Positions 44,253 through 52,100 of a stretch of DNA of 64,000 bases are shown here, piece after piece. This DNA comes from Herbaspirillum rhizosphaerae_A (GTDB taxonomy: Bacteria > Pseudomonadota > Gammaproteobacteria > Burkholderiales > Burkholderiaceae_D). Position 1 is the first letter of the stretch. Each line of letters opens with the position of its first letter. The position numbers were made by a program, and so were the translations under genes. A model generated the notes under the pieces. That model saw only the letters and a list, made by a program, of their open reading frames with translations. It did no database searches and was not told the origin of the DNA. The stretch spans positions 1-64,000 of the forward strand of contig NZ_JAQQFR010000006.1 in assembly GCF_046025915.1 (NCBI RefSeq), written 5' to 3'.

Positions 44253-44591
44253 GTGCCACAAATCGTCATACTCCCACACCCCACTTTTTGCCCTGATGGC
44301 GCAGTCATCGACGCACCGGTCGGCAAGACTCTGTGCGACGCCATGCTCGATAGCGATGTCGATATCGAACACGCCTGCGAGAAGTCCTGTGCCTGTACCA
44401 CTTGCCATGTGGTGATCCGCGAAGGTTTTGACACGCTGGATGACCCGACCGACAAAGAAGAAGATTTGCTCGACATGGCCTGGGGTCTGGAAGCGAATTC
44501 ACGCCTGTCGTGTCAGGTGGTGCTGGGCGACGACGATCTGGTCGTCGAAATTCCGAAGTACACCATCAATCACGCCAGCGAGAATCACTGA
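44253..44591 (+). CDS. fdx: ISC-system [2Fe-2S] ferredoxin
   Basis: 112-aa adrenodoxin-type ferredoxin that supplies electrons for cluster assembly. Ligands Cys42, Cys48, Cys51 (ACEKSCACTTC) and Cys87 (RLSCQV) match E. coli Fdx. It starts with GTG at 44253, 17 bp after hscA, preceded by AGAGG. The C-terminal DDDLVVEIPKYTINHA is typical. Confidence 0.96.
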   Translation: MPQIVILPHPTFCPDGAVIDAPVGKTLCDAMLDSDVDIEHACEKSCACTTCHVVIREGFDTLDDPTDKEEDLLDMAWGLEANSRLSCQVVLGDDDLVVEIPKYTINHASENH

Positions 44592-44647
44592 TTCAGCTGA
44601 GGGCTTACGGCTGGCGTGGGTGACTGATCAACATTAGCGAGGCAGCC

Positions 44648-44842
44648 ATGAAATGGACCGACATTCAGCGTATCGCTGAAGAGCTTAACGACAAGTTTCC
44701 TGACACCGATCCCAAGACCATACGGTTCACCGATTTGCATCGCTGGGTGATGGAACTGGATGATTTTGATGACGATGCCAATCGCTCCGGAGAGAAGATT
44801 CTGGAAGCGATTCAGGCAGCATGGATCGAAGAAGCCGAGTAA
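44648..44842 (+). CDS. iscX: Fe-S assembly protein IscX
   Basis: 64-aa acidic protein that binds IscS and ferrous iron and tunes the rate of cluster assembly. The family start KWTDIQRIAEELNDKFPDTDPKTIRFTDLHRWV and acidic WVMELDDFDDD are clear (E. coli 66 aa). It is the last gene of the operon, followed 29 bp later by a terminator. Confidence 0.95.
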   Translation: MKWTDIQRIAEELNDKFPDTDPKTIRFTDLHRWVMELDDFDDDANRSGEKILEAIQAAWIEEAE

Positions 44843-44871
44843 GTCGCAGCAGCGTTGCAGCCTGTGGACGT

Positions 44872-44903
44872 AAAAAAAAGGAGCGTAGACCGCTCCTTTT
44901 TTT
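44872..44903. terminator. Terminator of the isc operon (bidirectional)
   Basis: A tract, stem GGAGCG/CGCTCC, loop TAGAC, then T tract. It also serves the convergent DUF1501 gene. Confidence 0.85.
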
Positions 44904-44934
44904 ATGCCCATCATGTTGCTATCTGTACCTGCAA

Positions 44935-46254
44935 TCACACCAGAATATTCGATACGTGCTGCATGCCCGTCGTGTATTGCGGAAAGATCTGTTGCATGGC
45001 GCTATCCGGGATACGCATGTGTTTTTCTGCCAGTGTCGACATCACCGCGCGGAAATCAGTTGTGATCGCCAGATCGCGTCCTTCATTGAGTTCTGCCTTG
45101 TTCAGCCCCGGCCATTGACCGTAAATGGTGTGTCCACGCACATTGCCGCCGAGTAGCCACATGACGTTGCCATGGCCGTGATCGGTGCCGCCGTTGCCGT
45201 TTTCACGGAAGGTGCGGCCGAATTCTGAAACCACCACGATCACCGTGTCATTGAACGCCGGGCCAAGCTCCTGCGCCAGCGTTGCCAATCCGGTCGCCAG
45301 CGGCGCCAGGCGATTTGCCAGCTGACCGGCGCCATTGCCCTGATTGGCATGGGTATCCCAGCCACCGACTGCAAGAAAACCCAGGCGAATCTTTGGATCG
45401 CCGCGCATCAGGCGACCCAGGCGGGCCGTATCGATGGACAAGCCATTCGGCAAAGGCGCACCGTTGTTGGCCATGCGCTGCTCGTTGCTGCTCATTTCCG
45501 CCATCAGCTCTTTGCGTGCCGCGATGCCGTCGCGGTAAGCCTTGCCCAGAGCATCGTTGTCTGCGTACATCGCACCGTAGGCCTGATTGACCTTGGGCTG
45601 ATCGATCAATGTCTGGCGAGCGGCGTCGCGGCCGGTCGGCATGTTGGCGACGACTTGCCGGCCGCTGAGGATGCGTGGTGTCGATTCGCCCAACGTCAAC
45701 GCTTGTACCGGCGAATCGGAGCGCGGCAACTGGCCTTGCAGGCGATTCATCCAGCCGTCGCGGGTGTTGTGCTGGCCGGGCGTACCGGTTTCCATGTAGT
45801 CCTGCGCTTCGAAGTGCGAGCGAGAACCGTCCGGTGACCCCGACGCGTGCACGAAAGCCAGCTGGCCGTTTTCCCAATAGGGCATCAAGGGTCGCAATGA
45901 CGGATGCAGGCCGAAATAGCCGGTGAGGTCGATCGCACCATTGTTCTGTCCGGGACGCGCCACGGCGATGCTGGAGCGCGCCTGGTAGTACTCGCGGTCG
46001 CCATGCGGCACCACCACATTGAGACCGTCGACGGCGCCACGCAGGAAGACGACAACCATGCGTGGCGTACCGTCGCCGTTGGCGTGGGCACGTTGCTTCG
46101 GCGTGCCGTAAGCGAGCGGGGCGTTGCCGGATGAGGATGTTGCTGCGGATGGTTGGCCGACCGGTGCTACGGCGCAGCCGGACAGGCCGATGGGAATGAC
46201 AATGGCGCTGCCGCCGGCAATGCCCATGTAACGAATGAATTCACGACGGTTCAT
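44935..46254 (-). CDS. DUF1501-domain exported protein
   Basis: 439-aa protein of the sulfatase-like DUF1501 family, function unknown. It opens with a Tat-like signal (MNRREFIRYMGIAGGSAIVIP) and a possible lipobox LSGCAVAP near residue 26. Family features include VVVFLRGAVDGLNVVVPHGD near residue 70, VGGWDTHANQG near 302 and VVSEFGRTFRENGNGGTDHGHG near 342, whose His/Asp residues look like metal ligands. It lies 7 bp after a DUF1800 gene; the two families nearly always occur together. It may modify a cell-surface polymer, but no reaction is established here. Confidence 0.88.
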   Translation of the reverse strand: MNRREFIRYMGIAGGSAIVIPIGLSGCAVAPVGQPSAATSSSGNAPLAYGTPKQRAHANGDGTPRMVVVFLRGAVDGLNVVVPHGDREYYQARSSIAVARPGQNNGAIDLTGYFGLHPSLRPLMPYWENGQLAFVHASGSPDGSRSHFEAQDYMETGTPGQHNTRDGWMNRLQGQLPRSDSPVQALTLGESTPRILSGRQVVANMPTGRDAARQTLIDQPKVNQAYGAMYADNDALGKAYRDGIAARKELMAEMSSNEQRMANNGAPLPNGLSIDTARLGRLMRGDPKIRLGFLAVGGWDTHANQGNGAGQLANRLAPLATGLATLAQELGPAFNDTVIVVVSEFGRTFRENGNGGTDHGHGNVMWLLGGNVRGHTIYGQWPGLNKAELNEGRDLAITTDFRAVMSTLAEKHMRIPDSAMQQIFPQYTTGMQHVSNILV

Positions 46255-46261
46255 GATGGTC

Positions 46262-47764
46262 CTAACGTTTCATGAATGCAGGGCTGCCCAGAATCAGGCC
46301 GACCTGCAAGTTCGCGGGTGATGACGAGATCGTCGTCACGTTTTCCTGGCTCAGCGTCGGCGACAGCGTTTGTAGTAATTGCACCGGATCGACGGGGACG
46401 ACATCGGGTGATGGTTGCGTGCCTTCGGGGCGAGCAATCGGCGATTTGCCGTTGCTCAGGCCGTTGACGAAATTGATCCGCCGCAACAGTGCATCAGGAT
46501 TGAGCCAGGCTTCTTCCGAATACTTGTAACCCTCCGGAGTCAGCCAGCCATACAAAGGCATCCCGAATTGGTTTAGAACGCCGCTGACGGGTTTGCCGTT
46601 GACCACTGGCGTTGCAGTCGCGCGCAGGGACGAGATGACGTACTGATAGGGCGTCTTGAACTGACTTTGATAATTCTTGCGCGCCCAGAATTGCGGACTG
46701 TCGAACAAGACGCGCAGCACCGATTTGATATCGCCATTGGTGGCGAGGAAGCGCTGCGACAGTTGATTGACCAGTTCCGGATCGGGCTGGTCGGAGACAA
46801 AGTACTGCGCCAGCTTGGTCGAGATGAACCGCGCCGTGGCAGGATGGCGCGCCAGCATGTCGAGCGCGACTTCACCTTCTTGCTGGCCGCCGCGTGGAAT
46901 GACTCTGCCGAGGAATTGCTTGTCGCCCGTATCGTGACGCCCTGGGCGGAAAATGAAGGTGGCATCGTCTGCATCATCTTTCATCTCGCGCACAGCGATG
47001 GTCCAGCCGCTGAGGATGCGCGCCAGAGAAATCACGTCGGCCTGGCTATAGCCGCCGTTGACGCCCAGCGTATGCAGCTCCATCAGCTCGCGTGCATAGT
47101 TTTCGTTGAGTCCTTTGAAGCGGCCCTTTGCCTGAGGCGTATTGGCGCCGCTGCTGAGCCAGTTGTCGAGGTAATACAGCATCGCAGGATGATGCGCGAC
47201 GGCGCCCAGCAGCTGGCGGAAATTGCCGAGAGCATTGGGTCGAATAGCATTCTTTTCGTAGTCTGCATTCCAGTAGCGAACCCATTCTTTTCCTTCAAAA
47301 ACATTGAAGTGGTTAAACCAGAATTCGGTCATCACCTCTTGCAACTGGCGTGGACTCTCCGTTGCCATCCACAGGCGGGCTAAATGACTGGCCGGCGTGA
47401 TCTCTTTGGCGGCGCGCTGACGTGCGGCATTTTTTTCTTCCGGCGTTGCCGTGTTGGCAGGGAAGGAGGGCGGACCATATTGGATATAGAGCTGTGACGC
47501 GTTCAGATTGTAAGTTGGCAAGCCATCGAGTCTCGCCTGCAAGTCTGCCGGGAAGCGAATATGGTCGGGGTCAAGTTGCGCCTCGATATAGCGTTGCACG
47601 CCCATTTTTTCCACCGCGGCGACATCCCCGGGGCGCGGTCCATAGGCTAGGCGATTGAGGACATGCAGGGCTTTTTCCTGCGAGGTCAGCGCTTGCGCAG
47701 ATGCAATGCTGCACAGACACAATGCCAGCAATCCGATCAAGCCATTTCTGAGCGAGGTTTGCAT
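46262..47764 (-). CDS. DUF1800-domain exported protein
   Basis: About 500-aa exported protein of unknown function. The N-terminal signal peptide (LIGLLALCLCSIASAQA, cleavage near residue 25) is followed by the family start HVLNRLAYGPRPGDV. Other typical stretches are EFWFNHFNVF, NYARELMELHTLGVNGGYSQADVISLARILSGWTI and FFRPGRHD-like FIFRPGRHDTGDKQFLG. I prefer ATG 47764; a GTG two codons upstream is also possible. It forms a two-gene leftward operon with the DUF1501 gene. Confidence 0.88.
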   Translation of the reverse strand: MQTSLRNGLIGLLALCLCSIASAQALTSQEKALHVLNRLAYGPRPGDVAAVEKMGVQRYIEAQLDPDHIRFPADLQARLDGLPTYNLNASQLYIQYGPPSFPANTATPEEKNAARQRAAKEITPASHLARLWMATESPRQLQEVMTEFWFNHFNVFEGKEWVRYWNADYEKNAIRPNALGNFRQLLGAVAHHPAMLYYLDNWLSSGANTPQAKGRFKGLNENYARELMELHTLGVNGGYSQADVISLARILSGWTIAVREMKDDADDATFIFRPGRHDTGDKQFLGRVIPRGGQQEGEVALDMLARHPATARFISTKLAQYFVSDQPDPELVNQLSQRFLATNGDIKSVLRVLFDSPQFWARKNYQSQFKTPYQYVISSLRATATPVVNGKPVSGVLNQFGMPLYGWLTPEGYKYSEEAWLNPDALLRRINFVNGLSNGKSPIARPEGTQPSPDVVPVDPVQLLQTLSPTLSQENVTTISSSPANLQVGLILGSPAFMKR

Positions 47765-47770
47765 GATCAC

Positions 47771-48253
47771 TTTGCGGAAAAGAGGGGATGACCTCCAGTA
47801 TGTACATCCTCGTTTCCTCTCGCTGTAATAAAGTGTAAGGGACGAAACAAGCCTGACAAAATGCTGTCGCTCGAGCGATCAATGGAAATGATCTCGGATA
47901 TCGAGCCGCAGATATGCATATCTGAAAAAGAAAATACTCTCGGTTATTTTCTTTATCGTGAATGTGTTTCTGTTCAAAATTCTTGTGGACTTTATGAAGC
48001 AGTTTTTGAAATGGAATTTCACTCTTAACGTGAAATCCCATTTATCCGCGGAATAAAATTTAGTAAAAATATTGATTTTCCTCGACTGAATTCTTTCCCT
48101 GAAGGCGTCCTGAAATTCTTTCGTTATTTATCAAAAAACGAAGACTGAAATTAAGAAGATTCTCATTTACGCTTACTGACAGGGCCGTCAGAATGCCTCC
48201 TTGAAATGAGCTATGTAATGCGCTGCAACAAGCGCCACCACGTTGGAGCGACT
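47771..48253. other. AT-rich divergent intergenic region with palindromes
   Basis: 483 bp between the DUF1800 gene and the REC-EAL gene, clearly more AT-rich than the surroundings. It contains CTCG-GATAT-CGAG at 47893-47905 and a perfect palindrome CAGATATGCATATCTG at 47909-47924. No gene is supported. Confidence 0.55.
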
Positions 48254-49507
48254 ATGAGAACTATTGCTGATCTATCTATCTTGATCGTCGAAGACGAACC
48301 TCTTCAGCGCGCCTTCATCGCTGCAAGAATTAAGGAGCTTGGCGCCATCGATATTCGGGATGCGGCGGATGGCCTCGACGCAACGGCTACGCTCAGAGAG
48401 CGCGCAGCCGATTTGATATTTTGCGATATCGGCATGCCTAACATGGACGGCTCGCAATTTGTGTTGGCGCAAACGGCATTGCCAATGCGCAGCAGAGATC
48501 TTCCCATGCTGATCTGGATGAGTACGCATGACGGCGATCTGTTGGAGTCGCATCTGCAGATGGCGCGATCGGCCGGATTTCCTTTTGTTGATACGCTCGC
48601 CAAGCCGGTGACCTCGGTGGATTTGAGCGCCGCCATCGAGGCCGTTCTGGCCATATTGAATGCGCGTAGTGTTGTGCCGCAAAAGACTCCAAAATCGACT
48701 CGGGTTTTTTTTGAAGATGTCATCAATGAAGATGATATTTTGCGGGCAATTTGCGATACCAGCGAATTTGAGGTCTGGTACCAGCCACACATTTCTCTGA
48801 AAACGAAGATGGTTACTGGAGCCGATGCACTGGTGCGTTGGAGTCATCCCAAATTCAGTGGCTTATCGCCAAGCCAGTTCATGGAGCTGATTGAGAAGCA
48901 GGGACTCGGATTGATGTTGTTTTACCGCACATTCAATCATGCACTGAAGACGCTGGAAAAATTGGAAAAACTCGGTTGCAGCATGCCCATCTGTGTGAAG
49001 GCTTCCGCCACAACATTGGAGGCGCCGGAGATCGCCGACTATCTCTACGAACGCATTCAGCGGCATGAAATACCTCCCTCGCTTCTCGTCGTCGGCATTT
49101 CGGAGGAAGAGCCGCCGCAACAGGCCTTGCAGCTGGCGGCTTCGCTCAATCGCTTGCGTCTGCGTGGATTTGGCCTGTCCATTGATGATTTCGGCTCGGG
49201 GATTTCGACCATGAAGCTGTTATCGCAGATGCCTTTCACCGAAATCCGCATAGACGGTCATTTCGTCCGCCAGTTTCTGCGTCAGGCGCAGTGTCGCGTG
49301 ATGGTTGAGTCGATCATCGATATCGCCAGTCGACTCAATCTCAAAGTCACAGCGGAAGGCATTGAGAACGCGCGACAGATGGAGGTGCTGGCCGCAATGG
49401 GGTGCCTGTATGGACAAGGAGCGATTGCCAAACCAATGCAACAGGAAGAATTTTTGAGTACTGTCGGTGCTGCGCAGCTATTTAACAACGGTCTCGTAGA
49501 TGCGTGA
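48254..49507 (+). CDS. REC-EAL response regulator with degenerate EAL site
   Basis: 417 aa. The N-terminal receiver domain (phospho-acceptor Asp58 in FCDIGMPNMDG, Lys117) is followed by an EAL domain (about 165-410), the layout of Pseudomonas RocR. Several EAL catalytic positions differ from the consensus: the EAL Glu is Asp191 (GADALVRW), the conserved Asn is Lys249 (CVKASA), the Glu of ELTE is Gly281 (VVGISEEE) and the catalytic Lys is Arg332 (EIRID). DDFG (311-314), Glu369 and Gln388 remain. It probably lacks c-di-GMP phosphodiesterase activity and may bind ligand or partners instead. Start 48254 has GGAG upstream. Confidence 0.88.
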   Translation: MRTIADLSILIVEDEPLQRAFIAARIKELGAIDIRDAADGLDATATLRERAADLIFCDIGMPNMDGSQFVLAQTALPMRSRDLPMLIWMSTHDGDLLESHLQMARSAGFPFVDTLAKPVTSVDLSAAIEAVLAILNARSVVPQKTPKSTRVFFEDVINEDDILRAICDTSEFEVWYQPHISLKTKMVTGADALVRWSHPKFSGLSPSQFMELIEKQGLGLMLFYRTFNHALKTLEKLEKLGCSMPICVKASATTLEAPEIADYLYERIQRHEIPPSLLVVGISEEEPPQQALQLAASLNRLRLRGFGLSIDDFGSGISTMKLLSQMPFTEIRIDGHFVRQFLRQAQCRVMVESIIDIASRLNLKVTAEGIENARQMEVLAAMGCLYGQGAIAKPMQQEEFLSTVGAAQLFNNGLVDA

Positions 49508-49663
49508 ACTTGCTATTGCATTTTTACTATCTTTGATACACTTGACCATGATTCGTTTGGTCGCGGGCCCGAATGTTGTCGTGATGGGATCCAAGCGAAG
49601 CAAGCCATCGATGCCGATCTTTATCGGTTTTGCTGCTTAAATGGGTGCTCGTGAAAGGACGTC

Positions 49664-50356
49664 ATGATGGCATGGGCAGGAACAAATGCAATTCGCATCG
49701 CGTTGCTGGATGATCATGCTGTCGTCAGGCATGGGCTTGCAGCGCGACTGAAGGAAGAGTCTGACTTTGAGGTGGTCGGTGCTTATGCGACCAGCAAAGA
49801 CATGATGTCCGCACTGCGTGCTTCTCCTGCGGACATTCTATTGATTGACTATTCTTTGAGTGTCAACGACATTGACGGGCTGAATCTGATTCGCGCCTTG
49901 AAGGTGCGTTTCCCTGGCAGCAAAATCATTGTGTCATCTTCCCATTACAACCCCGCAACGGTCGCGCTGGCCATGAGAGCGGGCGCACGGGGATTCGTCG
50001 GTAAGGAGCAGGAGTTGTCGGAGCTGATTGCCGCGGTGCGTTCAGTATCCGTTGGGCGGGTGCATCTCAATCCGCTGATGGCAGCCGAGATTTCCTCCAT
50101 GCTGTCCAACAACAATACGCAGGAAGATGATTTGTCGGGGGCAGGTGACTCCCTGACTGATCACACCGAATTGTCTCCTCGCGAAAGAGAGGTCTTGCGC
50201 TGTTGCCTTGAAGGGATGAGTGTGACGCAGATCGCTGAAAAATTCGCTCGCAGCGTCAAGACCATCAGTGGTCAAAAGCAGGCGGCATTCCGAAAGCTTG
50301 GCGTACGCAACGACAATGAATTGTTCAAGATACAGCATCAGCTTCAGGATTTATAA
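49664..50356 (+). CDS. RcsB/RocA-like LuxR-type response regulator
   Basis: 230 aa. The receiver domain with Asp62 (LLIDYSLSVNDIDG) and a C-terminal LuxR-type HTH (LSPREREVLRCCLEGMSVTQIAEKFARSVKTISGQ in outline, residues about 172-220) are typical of NarL/FixJ regulators. The recognition helix RSVKTISGQKQAAFRKLGV resembles RcsB, BvgA and EvgA, which are fed by phosphorelays. AAGGA precedes the ATG. It lies 8 bp before a REC-Hpt gene and downstream of the REC-EAL gene. No sensor kinase is in the window. Confidence 0.9.
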   Translation: MMAWAGTNAIRIALLDDHAVVRHGLAARLKEESDFEVVGAYATSKDMMSALRASPADILLIDYSLSVNDIDGLNLIRALKVRFPGSKIIVSSSHYNPATVALAMRAGARGFVGKEQELSELIAAVRSVSVGRVHLNPLMAAEISSMLSNNNTQEDDLSGAGDSLTDHTELSPREREVLRCCLEGMSVTQIAEKFARSVKTISGQKQAAFRKLGVRNDNELFKIQHQLQDL

Positions 50357-50364
50357 GGCGCATC

Positions 50365-51060
50365 ATGACCACCATTTCGTCGACTCCCAAACCATTGATT
50401 CTCGTCGTTGATGACTCCGCCACCAGCCGTGTCGTCATTGAAAAGCAACTGAAGAAGTTGGGATGCAGTGTGGCGACGGCCAATGACGGCACGTCCGGTT
50501 TGGAAGCGATGTCAAAGATCGAGTTTGATCTCGTTCTACTCGATTGTCAGATGCCCGATATGAGTGGTTACGACGTGGCAAGGCAGGTGCGCAAGCGTGA
50601 ACGGCAAGAGGAAAGTGCGCATACGCCGATCATTGCCATCTCGGCGGAAACCGATGCAGCTCATATGCAAATGTGTATGGACAGCGGCATGGACGGTGTG
50701 TTGAGCAAGCCTCTTCCGGTGGATGAGCTGACGAAAATATTGTCGCTTTGGTGTGATGTCGAAACTGTTTCGCATCCTGTGACGACTGCAGATGAAGCAA
50801 AGAGTGTCGATCTGCAATCGTTGTTTCGTTCGACTTCTCAGGAAGACTTCAGCACCATGCAGACCTTGCTTACGCAAGCCGATGCCATGGGTGTGGGACG
50901 CATGGCGCATCGGATGAAGGGCGCTGCATTGACGATGGGCGCATCGCAGATCGTTGAGACGCTTGTGCGTATCGAAGCAATCGCCGTACATAAGACAGCA
51001 CCATTTTCCGAACTGAATGCCGAGCTGGCTATCTTGAAGCAGCAACTGCAAGCCGTTTGA
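50365..51060 (+). CDS. REC-Hpt phosphorelay protein
   Basis: 231 aa. Receiver domain (residues 10-130; Asp60 in LLDCQMPDMSG, Lys115) is followed by a C-terminal histidine phosphotransfer domain with phospho-His182 (RMAHRMKGAALTMGA). This is the last part of an unorthodox hybrid kinase such as EvgS or BvgS, here as a free protein without sensor or kinase domain. It probably passes phosphoryl groups between an unseen kinase and the regulator encoded 8 bp upstream. Confidence 0.88.
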   Translation: MTTISSTPKPLILVVDDSATSRVVIEKQLKKLGCSVATANDGTSGLEAMSKIEFDLVLLDCQMPDMSGYDVARQVRKRERQEESAHTPIIAISAETDAAHMQMCMDSGMDGVLSKPLPVDELTKILSLWCDVETVSHPVTTADEAKSVDLQSLFRSTSQEDFSTMQTLLTQADAMGVGRMAHRMKGAALTMGASQIVETLVRIEAIAVHKTAPFSELNAELAILKQQLQAV

Positions 51061-51265
51061 TTTGAACTGAGCTGAATACATGTACATGGAGGTACAGATG
51101 CCCAGCACAGCTCAATCACGCTGAATAGCGCCCTCAAGCATTCGACGGTAAATCCTCGCGCATACTGCTTCAGTTTTTTCGGCGGCCCGCCGATTCCGCC
51201 GTACTTCCAGCTTCATCAAGCCAGTCGCCAGTCCAGCGGAACGATCGCTAATGCCGCAGCCCTGT

Positions 51266-51730
51266 TCAAGCGCCTGCCCATGGCAATCCAGCCTTGCACC
51301 AGCCTTCTATGGTCTTGCGGTGACCTGCGCTGTCCTTGTTGCCTTCGAAGCCTTCCAGAATATCGTAGCACTGCGTGTAGCCATTTTCGGTCGCAAGCTT
51401 GGCGGCATGACGCGAGCGCACACCGGAGCGGCATAGAAAGAGCAGCACGGCGTCTTTGTCGGCCACTGCTGCAAGTTGTTCCAGGAATTGCGGATTTGGC
51501 GTGCCTTCCGGATACAGGTTCCATTGCACCGCCAGGTGCTGCTCAGCCGGCAATGTTACCTGGCCGATCCAATCGCGTTCGGCCTTGGTGCGGACGTCAA
51601 CCAGCTTGACCGTGTTATTGCCTTGAAGCAATGACCATGCTTCTTGTGGTGTTACAGCTCCCGCGTAAGGGAACTGACCGGTTTGGGCACGTTGTTTGGC
51701 AGAAGAAAAAATGTCGTTGCTTGAGCTCAT
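51266..51730 (-). CDS. Rhodanese-like domain protein
   Basis: 154-aa single-domain sulfurtransferase-like protein. Cys100 heads the active-site loop CRSGVRSR; the N-terminal part has VKLVDVRTKAERDWIG and the end GFEGNKD, all typical. A six-residue loop fits sulfur rather than phosphate substrates. No signal peptide. AGGAAG precedes the ATG. It is divergent from glnA, so its promoter region overlaps the NtrC site array; nitrogen control is possible but unproven. Confidence 0.88.
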   Translation of the reverse strand: MSSSNDIFSSAKQRAQTGQFPYAGAVTPQEAWSLLQGNNTVKLVDVRTKAERDWIGQVTLPAEQHLAVQWNLYPEGTPNPQFLEQLAAVADKDAVLLFLCRSGVRSRHAAKLATENGYTQCYDILEGFEGNKDSAGHRKTIEGWCKAGLPWAGA

Positions 51731-51797
51731 GGTGCTTCCTGTTAAATTAATAAGAAAATTTTAAAAGTTGCTAAATAGAACGATTTATCAAACCAAT

Positions 51798-51872
51798 GGC
51801 ACTGCAATGGTGCAATACGTAAAAAATGTTTTTAATTGGTGCATTTAATTAAATTTGCACCATAATGATTCA
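51798..51872 (+). promoter_or_regulatory. Array of three NtrC-type enhancer sites upstream of glnA
   Basis: Compared with TGCACY-WWWW-TGGTGCA: site 1 at 51798-51814 (GGCACT-GCAA-TGGTGCA), site 2 at 51827-51843 (weak left half, perfect TGGTGCA), site 3 at 51856-51872 (TGCACC-ATAA-TGATTCA). Their starts are spaced exactly 29 bp. They lie about 90-165 bp upstream of the sigma-54 element. Confidence 0.75.
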
Positions 51873-51960
51873 ATCAAAAGACGTCCATGCACTGCTCGGA
51901 AACGCCTGTCCTCCAATAACTCCCTAAAATATGCCATAAGCATCAACACAAGGCAGTTGA

Positions 51961-51976
51961 TGGCATGGAATCTGCT
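51961..51976 (+). promoter_or_regulatory. Sigma-54 promoter of glnA
   Basis: TGGCATG-GAAT-CTGCT has the -24 GG and -12 GC at the correct 10-base distance and two mismatches to TGGCACG-N4-TTGCW. Transcription should start near 51987, leaving a leader of about 113 nt. Confidence 0.7.
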
Positions 51977-52100
51977 ATCATTCCCGCCTGAGTTCTGGCG
52001 CACTATCTGTTGTATTTGCTGCACACATCAAGTCGCACGTAGTCGGCTCATCACCCAAATTGTACAAATTTATACTACTTCCTCGTTTTAGGAGATTCGC

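Noticed and set aside
51068..51114. Possible terminator TGAGCTG/CAGCTCA between convergent REC-Hpt and rhodanese genes
   Set aside because: Only 7 bp of stem with a loop of more than 30 bases and no T tract.
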